From: Erythrobacter litoralis
Lineage (GTDB): Bacteria; Pseudomonadota; Alphaproteobacteria; Sphingomonadales; Sphingomonadaceae
Reading direction: 5' to 3'
Assembly: GCF_029760855.1 (NCBI RefSeq)
Contig: NZ_SOSI01000002.1
Coordinates: forward strand, 124,001-188,000
DNA length: 64,000 bases
A program made the translations under genes and the position numbers. Position 1 is the first letter of the stretch; each line of letters starts with the position of its first letter. Shown here piece by piece: positions 8,297-16,284 of the stretch. A model generated the notes under the pieces. That model did no database searches. It saw only the letters and a list, made by a program, of their open reading frames with translations, and was not told where the DNA came from.

Positions 8297-9646
8297 CTAT
8301 CCGTCGACCTTGCTGTGGGTTTTTTTCGCAGATGCGAAAACCTCGCGACCGATACCGGCGAGATAAAGGTTCAGTGCGACCGTCACCACCGCCATTACGA
8401 CGGCCGCGCCCATTGCGCCATACCGTCCGGTAAACACAATTACGCCGATCAAAGTCGCTGCGGTCGCGACAATTGCGCTCCACAGAACCTGTCGTTCGCG
8501 ATCCGCCAGGGTAAGTAGCACGCCAAGGGGGCCGCAGGCATTGAAGAGCGCTTGCCCAAGTGCGAGGACGAGCAGGACAGGTGCGAAGTTGCTATAGGCT
8601 GGGTCGAATAGGGCTAGGAGATCGGCTCCGAAGAACAGCAGGACGATCATGAAGGCGGCGCTCGTCCCGCCGGCGACAATGGACGCGGTGCCGAAGACCC
8701 GCTTCGCTTTGTCGAAATCGTTCGCCGCGAAGGCGCGCGAAATCTGCGGGCCCATCGCCGTATTGATCGCGACCGAAACCATTAGCAGAACCGAAGCGAG
8801 CCGCTGAGCAGAGAAAAACGCTCCGGCAACCTCCGGGCTGATCATGAGCCCGACGACGATCGTTCCGAGCTGCCCCCGAGCGGGCCAGATCAGACCGAGG
8901 CCCCAGAAAGACCAGAACGACGCGTTCATATCCGCGTTCAAGCCATTCCGATCGAGGCCCTCGTCACGGACGATACGGCGCCAGTCCATAGCGAGGCGGA
9001 GAATTTGTATACCGAGCGCGATAAGCAGGAGGGCGGCGGTCCATGCGATCAGTGCTGATGCGGAAAACAGGTCCGCGCGAAAGGTGATTGGGGCGTAAAG
9101 GAAGAGGGCAGCGCCGAAAAAAACGATCATAAATCCGCGCCAAAGGATATCGCGCGGCCACATGCCTGCCAGCAACATGCCGCGGGCGCGGAAAAAGCTC
9201 GAAAAAAATTCCGCTAGGCCGAGCAAAATGCTCAGAGCAACGGTCCAGAGCACCAAAGGCAAATCGATCGTTAGTCCGATATCGCCAGCCAGAGCGGAGA
9301 GCACGAACCACACCGGGATGGCGGCACCGAAAGCGGCAAGCGCGATCAGACCGATCCTGCGCAGGGCCAGCCCCGTGACGTAACCTCCCGCCGCCGACAT
9401 CGGTCCTTCCTCGCTGACGCGCGGGTAGACCTTCAGGATCGCCGTGTGCTGGCCACCCACGATAACGTAACAGGCCAGCATCGCGATCGAGAACAGGATC
9501 GAGAACAAGCCGTATTGCTCGGCCGACGCGGCGCGCGCGATAAAGATGAAGCAGGCGAAGGTCAGCAGCCCCCCGCCCCCCTTCATCGCACCCGATATCA
9601 GAAGCTGGAACAGCAGGCCGCGCCGCTCGCCGGGCGATCGTGTCAT
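8297..9646 (-). CDS. Polysaccharide/oligosaccharide flippase (MATE/Wzx-like)
   Basis: A 449-residue integral membrane protein with about 12-14 predicted helices, of the polysaccharide-biosynthesis flippase (MOP exporter) type. The N-terminal GGGGLLTFACFIFIARAASA and the following EQYGLFSILF are typical of Wzx-like proteins. The likely role is translocating lipid-linked glycans across the inner membrane. No glycosyltransferase is adjacent; it lies between nuoA and an aldehyde dehydrogenase on the same strand. The substrate cannot be inferred. A second, different flippase lies at 24.8-26.1 kb. Confidence 0.8.
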   Translation of the reverse strand: MTRSPGERRGLLFQLLISGAMKGGGGLLTFACFIFIARAASAEQYGLFSILFSIAMLACYVIVGGQHTAILKVYPRVSEEGPMSAAGGYVTGLALRRIGLIALAAFGAAIPVWFVLSALAGDIGLTIDLPLVLWTVALSILLGLAEFFSSFFRARGMLLAGMWPRDILWRGFMIVFFGAALFLYAPITFRADLFSASALIAWTAALLLIALGIQILRLAMDWRRIVRDEGLDRNGLNADMNASFWSFWGLGLIWPARGQLGTIVVGLMISPEVAGAFFSAQRLASVLLMVSVAINTAMGPQISRAFAANDFDKAKRVFGTASIVAGGTSAAFMIVLLFFGADLLALFDPAYSNFAPVLLVLALGQALFNACGPLGVLLTLADRERQVLWSAIVATAATLIGVIVFTGRYGAMGAAVVMAVVTVALNLYLAGIGREVFASAKKTHSKVDG

Positions 9647-9673
9647 GGGTTGTCGCGTGTTCGAACGGCCGGA

Positions 9674-11089
9674 TTAGCGCTTGCGGCCGTAGGGCGGCTT
9701 CAGCCCGCCAAGCTTCGCGACATCGACCCTGGCCTGCGTGTAGATGCTGCGCGCATGACTGAACTCGCGGAAGCCCTCCACCCCATGATAGCTGCCCATG
9801 CCTGAAGGACCCACGCCGCCGAACGGGAGATCGTCCATCGAAACGTGAAAAATAACATCATTGACCGTGACGCCGCCGCTAATCGTGCGTTCGAGAACCT
9901 TCTCGCGTTCGCCGCTATCCTCGCCGAAGTAATACAGGCCGAGCGGACGGTCATGGTCGTTCACGTAATCGATCGCATCGTCAATCCGGCTATAGGTCTT
10001 GACCGGGAGGATCGGCCCGAAAATTTCCTCCTGCATCGCCTTCATGTCCTCGGTCACGTTACGCAGGATCGTGAGCGGCATCTTGCGGCTGTTGGTGTTC
10101 GAAAAATTCTCGTCGCCGGGATTGATCTCGATAACTTCAGCGCCCTTCTCTCGGGCATCTTCGATCAAACCCTTCAACCGGTCGAAATGCTTGTCGGTCA
10201 CGACGCTCGCATAATCCTCGTTGTCTAACAGGCTCGGATACATGTTCGCCGTACCTTGCCAGATACCGTGGATCGCTTCGTCCTGCCTGCTTTCCGGCAC
10301 ATACAGATAGTCGGGCGCGAGGCAGATCTGCCCGGCATTCAGCATCTTGCCCATTGCGACCTTTTCGCCGGCCTTCGCGAAATCCGCGCTCTCGCCCATG
10401 ATCACAGGGCTTTTACCGCCCAGCTCCAGCGTGACCGGAACGAGGTTGGCCGCCGCGGCTTCCATCACCTTGCGCCCCGTGGCAGTCGAACCCGTAAAAA
10501 CGAGGTGGTCGAAGGCCAGACCGCTGAAGGCCTGCGCAACTTCCGGGCCGCCGGTGAAGACAACGCATTCGTCGGCTGTATAAAATTCCTCGACCAATTC
10601 CTTCATCAAAAGGCTTGTTTTCTCGGTGAATTCGCTCGGCTTGATCATCGCGCGATTACCCGCGGCAAACACCTGCATCAGCGGCCCAAAGGTCAGGTTG
10701 ACCGGGAAATTCCACGGGCTGAGAATGCCGACGACGCCTTTGGGCTCGTACCGCACCTCCGCCTTCGCGCCCAGTAAGCTTAGCGGAAATTGCAGGCTGC
10801 GCTTATCGGGCTTGGCCCAATTCTCGATATATTTCAGGCAGTATTTGCCGAAATTGACCGTTCCTTCGATATCGGTTTTCATCGACTGATGGGGTGAGCG
10901 ATTGCCGAAATCTTCCGCCATCACGGTGCACAGGTCGGAAGAATTGTCGTTCAGAAGTTTGATCGCGCGCTCGATCCGGTCGCGCCGCAGCGCCATCGGC
11001 TCGGGACGCATCTGATGATGGGCGGCCCGCTGCCGCTTCAGCACGGCGTTCATCTCGTTCGTCCGGTCGTCTGCCATCATCGTCTCCAT
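9674..11089 (-). CDS. Aldehyde dehydrogenase, coniferyl-aldehyde-dehydrogenase type
   Basis: NAD(P)-dependent aldehyde dehydrogenase of 471 residues. It has the conserved GVVGILSPWNFPVNLTFGP segment, the cofactor motif VFTGSTATGRKV, the general base Glu222 (LELGGKSP) and the catalytic Cys256 (GQICLAPDY). The QICLAPDY signature and the short C-terminus resemble coniferyl aldehyde dehydrogenases rather than betaine or succinate-semialdehyde types. The exact substrate is not certain; general detoxification of aliphatic or aromatic aldehydes is equally possible. Starts at 11089, 11080 and 11077 are all plausible. Divergent from the thiolase gene at 11182. Confidence 0.88.
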   Translation of the reverse strand: METMMADDRTNEMNAVLKRQRAAHHQMRPEPMALRRDRIERAIKLLNDNSSDLCTVMAEDFGNRSPHQSMKTDIEGTVNFGKYCLKYIENWAKPDKRSLQFPLSLLGAKAEVRYEPKGVVGILSPWNFPVNLTFGPLMQVFAAGNRAMIKPSEFTEKTSLLMKELVEEFYTADECVVFTGGPEVAQAFSGLAFDHLVFTGSTATGRKVMEAAAANLVPVTLELGGKSPVIMGESADFAKAGEKVAMGKMLNAGQICLAPDYLYVPESRQDEAIHGIWQGTANMYPSLLDNEDYASVVTDKHFDRLKGLIEDAREKGAEVIEINPGDENFSNTNSRKMPLTILRNVTEDMKAMQEEIFGPILPVKTYSRIDDAIDYVNDHDRPLGLYYFGEDSGEREKVLERTISGGVTVNDVIFHVSMDDLPFGGVGPSGMGSYHGVEGFREFSHARSIYTQARVDVAKLGGLKPPYGRKR

Positions 11090-11123
11090 TTGATTTCGTG
11101 CGGTCCGCGGCCTAAATCCTGCG

Positions 11124-11153
11124 GCATATCCACCATCGCTTCAAGCGATATGC
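11124..11153. promoter_or_regulatory. Nested inverted repeat between divergent genes (candidate operator)
   Basis: In the 92-base gap between the divergent aldehyde dehydrogenase and thiolase genes, GCATATC (11124-11130) pairs perfectly with GATATGC (11147-11153). Inside it, TCGCTT (11136-11141) pairs perfectly with AAGCGA (11143-11148) around one base. Such dyads are typical of repressor sites, but the protein is unknown and no regulator gene is adjacent. A weak -35/-10-like pair (TTGATT and TAAATC, 17 bases apart) lies just upstream on the plus strand. Confidence 0.4.
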
Positions 11154-11181
11154 GTTTCACAAACCGAGGACCAGCACAACC

Positions 11182-12378
11182 ATGACCCAGTTCGCCGCGA
11201 ACGATCCCGTCGTCATTCTATCTTACGCACGGACGCCCATGGGCGGCATGCAAGGCGCTTTATCCGACGCTTCGGCGACCGACCTCGGAGCGACGGCGGT
11301 GAAGGCGGCGGTCGAGCGTTCGGGCGTGCCGGTCGATAAGTTCGACCGCACCTATATGGGCTGCGTCCTCCCCGCGGGCCTCGGCCAGGCGCCCGCCCGG
11401 CAGGCGAGCATAAAGGCCGGTCTGCCGAAATCGGTGCAGGCCACCACGGTGAACAAGGTCTGCGGCTCCGGCATGCAGACGGTCATCATGGGTGCCGAAG
11501 CGCTGGCCAGTGGTTCGATCGACTATGTCGTCGCCGGCGGCATGGAAAGCATGACCAACGCGCCTTACCTGCTCAAGAAGCACCGCTCGGGGGCGCGCCT
11601 CGGCCACGATACGGCCTACGACCACATGTTCCTCGACGGGCTGGAAGATGCTTACGAAGAGGGCCGCGCGATGGGTACGTTTGCGCAGGAAACGGCCAAC
11701 GAATACCAGATGACGCGTGAGGAGATGGACGATTATTCCATCGAGTCCCTTCGCCGCGCCAACGCCGCGATCGAAAGCGGTGCCTTCGCCGATGAGGTGG
11801 TGCCGGTCACCATGTCGACGCGTAAAGGCGATGTCACCGTCGAGCACGATGAAGCGCCCGGCAAGGGCAATCCGGACAAGATCCCGCAGCTCCGCCCCGC
11901 CTTCGCGAAGGACGGCACGATAACCGCGGCGACGTCCAGCTCGATCTCAGACGGTGCGGCCGCCGTCGTTCTCACGCGCCAGAGCTGTGCAAACGATAAT
12001 GGCCAGCAACCGGTCGCCCGGATCGTCGGGCTGGCGGCGCATGCGCACGAGCCGGAAAAGTTCACCACCGCCCCTATCGGCGCGATCGAGAAAGTGCTCG
12101 AACAGGCCGGCTGGAAAGCCGACGACGTCGAGCTGTGGGAAGTGAACGAGGCGTTCGCCTGCGTCGCCATGTTCGCGATGCGCGACATCGGTATTCCGCA
12201 TGACAAGATCAACGTAAACGGCGGCGGCACCGCGCTCGGTCACCCCATCGGGGCAAGCGGAACTCGCATCATCGTGACCCTGCTCAACGCGCTGAAGCAG
12301 CAAGGAAAGACCCGCGGCGTGGCTTCGCTATGCATCGGCGGCGGCGAAGCCACGGCGGTCGCGGTCGAAATGGTTTGA
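11182..12378 (+). CDS. Acetyl-CoA acetyltransferase (thiolase II)
   Basis: Condenses or cleaves acetoacetyl-CoA; cytoplasmic. The 398-residue protein has the full thiolase triad: nucleophile Cys94 (NKVCGSGMQT), His354 (GGGTALGHPIGASG) and Cys384 (LCIGGGEATA). The length and the NKVCGSGM motif fit biosynthetic/acetoacetyl-CoA thiolases. It stands alone, divergent from an aldehyde dehydrogenase and followed by a rho-independent terminator. A role in acetoacetate/PHB metabolism or short-chain beta-oxidation is inferred. A phaA-like assignment is possible, but no phaB is nearby. Confidence 0.93.
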   Translation: MTQFAANDPVVILSYARTPMGGMQGALSDASATDLGATAVKAAVERSGVPVDKFDRTYMGCVLPAGLGQAPARQASIKAGLPKSVQATTVNKVCGSGMQTVIMGAEALASGSIDYVVAGGMESMTNAPYLLKKHRSGARLGHDTAYDHMFLDGLEDAYEEGRAMGTFAQETANEYQMTREEMDDYSIESLRRANAAIESGAFADEVVPVTMSTRKGDVTVEHDEAPGKGNPDKIPQLRPAFAKDGTITAATSSSISDGAAAVVLTRQSCANDNGQQPVARIVGLAAHAHEPEKFTTAPIGAIEKVLEQAGWKADDVELWEVNEAFACVAMFAMRDIGIPHDKINVNGGGTALGHPIGASGTRIIVTLLNALKQQGKTRGVASLCIGGGEATAVAVEMV

Positions 12379-12473
12379 GCGAAACGTCCGACAAAAAGAC
12401 AGCGGCATCGAATTGCCAAGTTAGTCGGAACGGAATCCGGCGCGCTACGTAACAATGTCGCTTCACACCGATG

Positions 12474-12502
12474 AAGGGCGGTCTTTCAAGGCCGCCCTTT
12501 TT
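12474..12502 (+). terminator. Rho-independent terminator after the thiolase gene
   Basis: Stem AAGGGCGG (12474-12481) pairs with CCGCCCTT (12492-12499) around a 10-base loop and runs into a T5 tract (12498-12502). It lies about 100 bases after the thiolase stop. It is correctly oriented for the plus strand and sits just before the convergent SH3 gene. Confidence 0.85.
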
Positions 12503-12533
12503 CGTTTGAGACGGCCCATTTGATGTTCGGCTA

Positions 12534-13004
12534 TTAGGGCGCGCCGTCGCCCCATAGCCGGTTTTCCTCAATCCAGCCTCTCCGGCCATCGATCTCCACA
12601 GCGCACCACCCGTCCTCGCATTTTCCGAGCGCGCCCGATACGCCCGGCTCGACCCGCCATTTCAGCTCGGCCGTATCGCTGCTATCGGCGCGCATATCGG
12701 CAAGGCCATCGCCAACGACGATGGCCCCGCGATCTGGGCTCAGCAAACGGGCGACAACCCAGCCTTTGTCCCCGTCGGAATCTTCGATCAGCCGCCAGCC
12801 TTCCATAGTGCGCAGTACTTTGACCGGCAGCCCCGCGCGGCGATACACCCAGGCGACCCGGTACTCGGCGCTCGGCCCTACCCGCATGTTCAGTTCGGTT
12901 GCGCGGACTGTCGCCCAGTAAGGGACTTCGCGATCCTGCGCCTGGAGCGACGAAAATGAGAGGGATATCGCCAACATGGCCAAGGAGAAACGGAGCGATT
13001 TCAT
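12534..13004 (-). CDS. Secreted SH3-domain protein
   Basis: A 156-residue exported protein. The signal peptide MKSLRFSLAMLAISLSF is followed by SSLQAQD, with probable cleavage after QAQ. Two bacterial-SH3-like repeats follow: one with LNMRVGPSAEYRVAWVYRRA and GWRLIEDSDGDKGWV, and a second with ADMRADSSDTAELKWRVEPG and WCAVEIDGRRGWI. Bacterial SH3 domains often bind the cell wall, so a periplasmic or peptidoglycan-associated role is likely. The ATG at 13004 is chosen because the signal peptide begins there; the reading frame stays open far upstream over a divergent gene. Divergent from the dehydrogenase at 13084. Confidence 0.85.
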   Translation of the reverse strand: MKSLRFSLAMLAISLSFSSLQAQDREVPYWATVRATELNMRVGPSAEYRVAWVYRRAGLPVKVLRTMEGWRLIEDSDGDKGWVVARLLSPDRGAIVVGDGLADMRADSSDTAELKWRVEPGVSGALGKCEDGWCAVEIDGRRGWIEENRLWGDGAP

Positions 13005-13083
13005 GTCCGTGCCCTTTACGGATCGCGGTTGGGCCTCGCAAGCAACTTGACCGCGCCCGTGCCGCCGCATTAGCCCAGCGGGA

Positions 13084-14109
13084 ATGGACACTCCACTGCC
13101 TTCGAACTTGCCCGGACATTCCCGACTAGACCGCACGCCGCACGTCGTCGTGACACGCCATTTGGAACCGGCCGTCGAAGCGCGCATGGTGCAGTTATTC
13201 GAAACACGCCTCAACGCCGAGGATACGCCGTTCTCTCGCAACATGCTGCGTGAGGCGATGGCGAAGTACGATGTTATCGTGCCCACGGTTACGGATTCGA
13301 TCGATGCGGACCTGATCGAAAATGCCGGACCGCGCCTGAAGCTGATCGCCAGCTTCGGCGCAGGCACCGACCATATCGACCTCCAAGCGGCGGCACGGGC
13401 GAAAATCCTCGTGACGAATACGCCCAGCGTCTTCACCGACGATACCGCCGATCTTGCGATGGCGATGATCATCGGCGTGCCGCGCCGTGTGCGCGAGGGC
13501 GTGGAACTGGTGCGAAGCGGCGAGTGGACCGGCTGGGCGCCGACCGCGCTTCTCGGCCGGAAGCTGGCGGGCAAGACGCTCGGGATCGTCGGCATGGGCC
13601 GGATCGGACAAGCGGTGGCGCACCGGGCCCGCGCCTTCGGGCTTGAAATCGCCTACCACAACCGCAAGCGCCTGCCAGAAGCGGTCGAGCGTATGTTCGG
13701 CGCAACCTATTTTGAAGGTCTCGACGATCTTCTGCGCACGGCAGATATCGTTTCGCTGCACAGCCCGGCCAATCCGGACAGCCTACGCATGATCGATGCG
13801 AGGCGTCTGGGCCTGATGAAACCCGGGGCGAGCCTGGTGAATACCGCCCGCGGCGATCTGGTGGATCAGGAAGCGCTGATCGCTGCGCTGGAAAGCGGGC
13901 ACCTCACAGGGGCTGGACTCGACGTCTATCCCGAAGAGCCGAATGTAGACGAGCGCCTGTTGCGCCACCCGAATGTCATGACCCTGCCCCATATCGGCAG
14001 CGCGACGCGCGAAGGGCGAGAGGACTCCGGAATGAAAGTCATCGCCAACATCCGCATGTGGGCGGATGGTCACAGGCCGCCCGATCAAGTGTTGAGCGGG
14101 CTGGCCTGA
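13084..14109 (+). CDS. D-2-hydroxyacid dehydrogenase (glyoxylate/hydroxypyruvate reductase type)
   Basis: NAD(P)H-dependent reduction of a 2-keto acid. The 341-residue protein has the Rossmann motif GIVGMGRIGQA (residues 167-177) and the catalytic set Arg256 (NTARGDLVDQ), Glu285 (PEEPNVDE) and His303 (LPHIGSATRE). GTDHIDL and the overall pattern fit the glyoxylate/hydroxypyruvate reductase (D-glycerate dehydrogenase) branch. The exact substrate is not certain. The first 18 or so residues are not typical, and a later start is possible. Convergent with the nitronate monooxygenase-like gene, 10 bases apart. Confidence 0.9.
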   Translation: MDTPLPSNLPGHSRLDRTPHVVVTRHLEPAVEARMVQLFETRLNAEDTPFSRNMLREAMAKYDVIVPTVTDSIDADLIENAGPRLKLIASFGAGTDHIDLQAAARAKILVTNTPSVFTDDTADLAMAMIIGVPRRVREGVELVRSGEWTGWAPTALLGRKLAGKTLGIVGMGRIGQAVAHRARAFGLEIAYHNRKRLPEAVERMFGATYFEGLDDLLRTADIVSLHSPANPDSLRMIDARRLGLMKPGASLVNTARGDLVDQEALIAALESGHLTGAGLDVYPEEPNVDERLLRHPNVMTLPHIGSATREGREDSGMKVIANIRMWADGHRPPDQVLSGLA

Positions 14110-14119
14110 ACCGCTGGAT

Positions 14120-15526
14120 CTAGTCCCCCGTCAAAATCCGCTCGACCAACTGCTTCACTGTCGGCGTAAAATTGTTCGAGTAGAACGGGTCTTGCTTGAA
14201 GCGATAGGCCGCGTGGCCGGCGAAGGAGAGGTTTTCGTCCGGGTCGCCCCCGTGGGCGATGTCCTGCAAGGTCTTCTGAATGCAAAAGCTGCGCGGATCG
14301 GCGAGGCGGCCGGTGGTGTGGTTGTCGTGATCCTTCCAGCTCGAGAACTGACAATGCGAGAGGCAGCCCATGCAGGCCTGTTGGTCTTCGCGGATCTGCT
14401 CGGCGCTGGCGGGCGTGGTGAATACGACCGTATCGTCGGGCGTCTTCAAGGCTTCGGTAAACCCTTCATGCATCCATGCCTGCGCTTTGCGCTGGTCGCC
14501 GGGGTGAACGAAGAAATACTTCGCCTTCCCGTGATCGGCGAGCGGTATGGTGCCTTCCTCCTCGTCGCGTTTGAAGATCGGGATCTGCCGCTCGCTGCGG
14601 TGCATCAGATCGTAAAGGAATGGCGTCTTCACTGCGCTGGAATAGAAACCGGTTGGCGAGAATTTGTGCAGAAGCACGTCGCCCGGTTCCACCGTGCGGA
14701 GCATGTCCTTCCAAACCTGCGGAATGGGACTTTCTTCGGTCAGCAGGGGGCGCGTGCCGAACTGGAAGGCGATTTTGCCGAGTTCGGGATTGTCGATCCA
14801 GTCGTTCCATTCGCGCAGGAACCACACCCCGCCCGCCATGACGATGGCGACGTCTTCGGACACACCCTCGGCCCTCATGGTATCCCGCAATGCCTTGACG
14901 CGCGGATAGGGATCTTCGGGGCTGCGCGGATCTTCGGCATTGGATAGGCCGTTGTGACCGCCGGCGAGCCATGGGTCTTCATAGACCACCGCCGCCATAA
15001 GCTCGGGCACCTTGGAATAGCTGCGCTTCCAGAGCGCGCGAAAGGCGCGGGCCGAACTGATGATCGGCAGGTAATGGACGTTGTACTTCGCGGCAATCTC
15101 GGCAAGCTTGTACGGCATTCCCGCCCCGCAGGTGACGCCCGTCACGAGGCCGGGGCAGTTTTCGAGGACGCCTTCGAGCACCTGCTGCGCCCCGCCCATT
15201 TCCCACAGGACGTTGATGTTTATCGCGCCACGACCGTCGGCGATCTCGTGCGCAAGTTTCACCTGCGTGGTCGCGCCGTCGATGGCGTAGCGAACGAGCT
15301 GTTCGAAGCGCTCCTTACGCGTGGCCTGCGGATAGACTTGCGGGATCGGGTTCCCGTCTTCGTCATAGGTGTCGGCATTAACAGCGCTGACCGTCCCGAT
15401 GCCTCCCGCCGCGGCCCATGCGCCGGAACTGGCGTGATTGGTGGCGGACACGCCCTTGCCGCCTTCCACCAGCGGCAAGACTTCGCGGCCGCCGTAGGTG
15501 ATGGGGTTGAGACCCTTGAAGCTCAT
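14120..15526 (-). CDS. Nitronate monooxygenase-family flavoprotein with C-terminal cysteine cluster
   Basis: An FMN-dependent TIM-barrel oxidoreductase of the NAD(P)H-dependent flavin oxidoreductase/nitronate monooxygenase family. Supporting segments are GLVTGVTCGAGMPYKLAEIA, YLPIISSARAFRALWKR, AGGHNGLSNAEDP, DVAIVMAGGVWF and IAFQFGTRPLLTEESP. At 468 residues it is longer than the usual 320-360. The C-terminal extension carries four cysteines (about residues 385, 388, 392 and 415; CMGCLSHC plus RSFC) that could bind a metal or Fe-S centre. The substrate is unknown. The gene is monocistronic or leads a small unit on the minus strand. Confidence 0.83.
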   Translation of the reverse strand: MSFKGLNPITYGGREVLPLVEGGKGVSATNHASSGAWAAAGGIGTVSAVNADTYDEDGNPIPQVYPQATRKERFEQLVRYAIDGATTQVKLAHEIADGRGAININVLWEMGGAQQVLEGVLENCPGLVTGVTCGAGMPYKLAEIAAKYNVHYLPIISSARAFRALWKRSYSKVPELMAAVVYEDPWLAGGHNGLSNAEDPRSPEDPYPRVKALRDTMRAEGVSEDVAIVMAGGVWFLREWNDWIDNPELGKIAFQFGTRPLLTEESPIPQVWKDMLRTVEPGDVLLHKFSPTGFYSSAVKTPFLYDLMHRSERQIPIFKRDEEEGTIPLADHGKAKYFFVHPGDQRKAQAWMHEGFTEALKTPDDTVVFTTPASAEQIREDQQACMGCLSHCQFSSWKDHDNHTTGRLADPRSFCIQKTLQDIAHGGDPDENLSFAGHAAYRFKQDPFYSNNFTPTVKQLVERILTGD

Positions 15527-15561
15527 GATACTCTTTCTTCCTCGCCCGCCTTCGCGACCGG

Positions 15562-16284
15562 TTATCCGCCCGCTTGCGAACTTTCATTGCGGCACGGCTT
15601 GATGTCTTGCGGTACAGGCCTGTTAGCGCCTGCCTTGAACTGTGCATAGTAGCCCGACAATTGCGGCGCATCTCGGAAGGCGACCAGTTCGTATCCGACC
15701 TGCCGGAATTCGCAGGACAGAAGAAGCGGGTCGATGCCGTGCTGATCGGTCGGCCGGTCGATATCTACGACCACGACTTGCCCGCCATCGCGCAAAGCTG
15801 GCCACATCCGCCACAGAAACTCGTAAGGCTGCGCGATCTCGTGATACATGTGGACCATGAAAATGCGATCGAAACTGTCGGGAGGAAGCTTGGGGTCGCC
15901 CTCACTTCCACCGCGGATCGAAATATTTTCAAGCCGTTCACGTTCGACGCGGCGCGCAAGGCGGTCGAGTGCTTCGCGATCGATATCTTGGGCAAGGACG
16001 CGCCCGTCGGGGCCGACCCGTTCGGAGAGGCGTACGGTATAGTAGCCATTGCCCGCGCCGATATCGGCGACGGTCATGCCCGGCTCGATCTTGGCCAACT
16101 CCATCACCGTCTGTGCTTCGCCGCGGCTGTCGCGCTGGTCCTCGGTCGAGAACTGGTTCGATCCGAGACCGGAAACGGGCCGATCGGGCGGCGGAAAGTT
16201 GGCCGCAGAGCTTCCGTCGGAACCCGCCGCGTTGCAGGAGGCAAGCAGCGCAAAGGACAGCACTGCCGCACCGACCCGCATCAT
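15562..16284 (-). CDS. SAM-dependent methyltransferase with lipoprotein signal peptide
   Basis: A class I SAM methyltransferase fold. Motif I is VADIGAGNGYYTVRLSERVG and motif II DGRVLAQDID; the acidic loop is SFDRIFMVHMYHEI and the later strand QVVVVDIDRP. Unexpectedly the 240-residue protein begins [20 protein letters not shown], a clean lipoprotein signal with lipobox LASC (C17), followed by a Ser/Pro-rich linker. That would place the enzyme domain in the periplasm, where SAM is not expected. The start overlaps the prfB stop by 4 bases (ATGA). The substrate is unknown; it is not PrmC, which lacks such a signal and has an NPPY motif. Confidence 0.8.
   Translation of the reverse strand: MMRVGAAVLSFALLASCNAAGSDGSSAANFPPPDRPVSGLGSNQFSTEDQRDSRGEAQTVMELAKIEPGMTVADIGAGNGYYTVRLSERVGPDGRVLAQDIDREALDRLARRVERERLENISIRGGSEGDPKLPPDSFDRIFMVHMYHEIAQPYEFLWRMWPALRDGGQVVVVDIDRPTDQHGIDPLLLSCEFRQVGYELVAFRDAPQLSGYYAQFKAGANRPVPQDIKPCRNESSQAGG

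Noticed and set aside
13005-13595. N-terminal extension of the SH3 protein by nearly 200 residues
   Set aside because: It runs opposite the dehydrogenase gene; a signal peptide begins exactly at ATG 13004.
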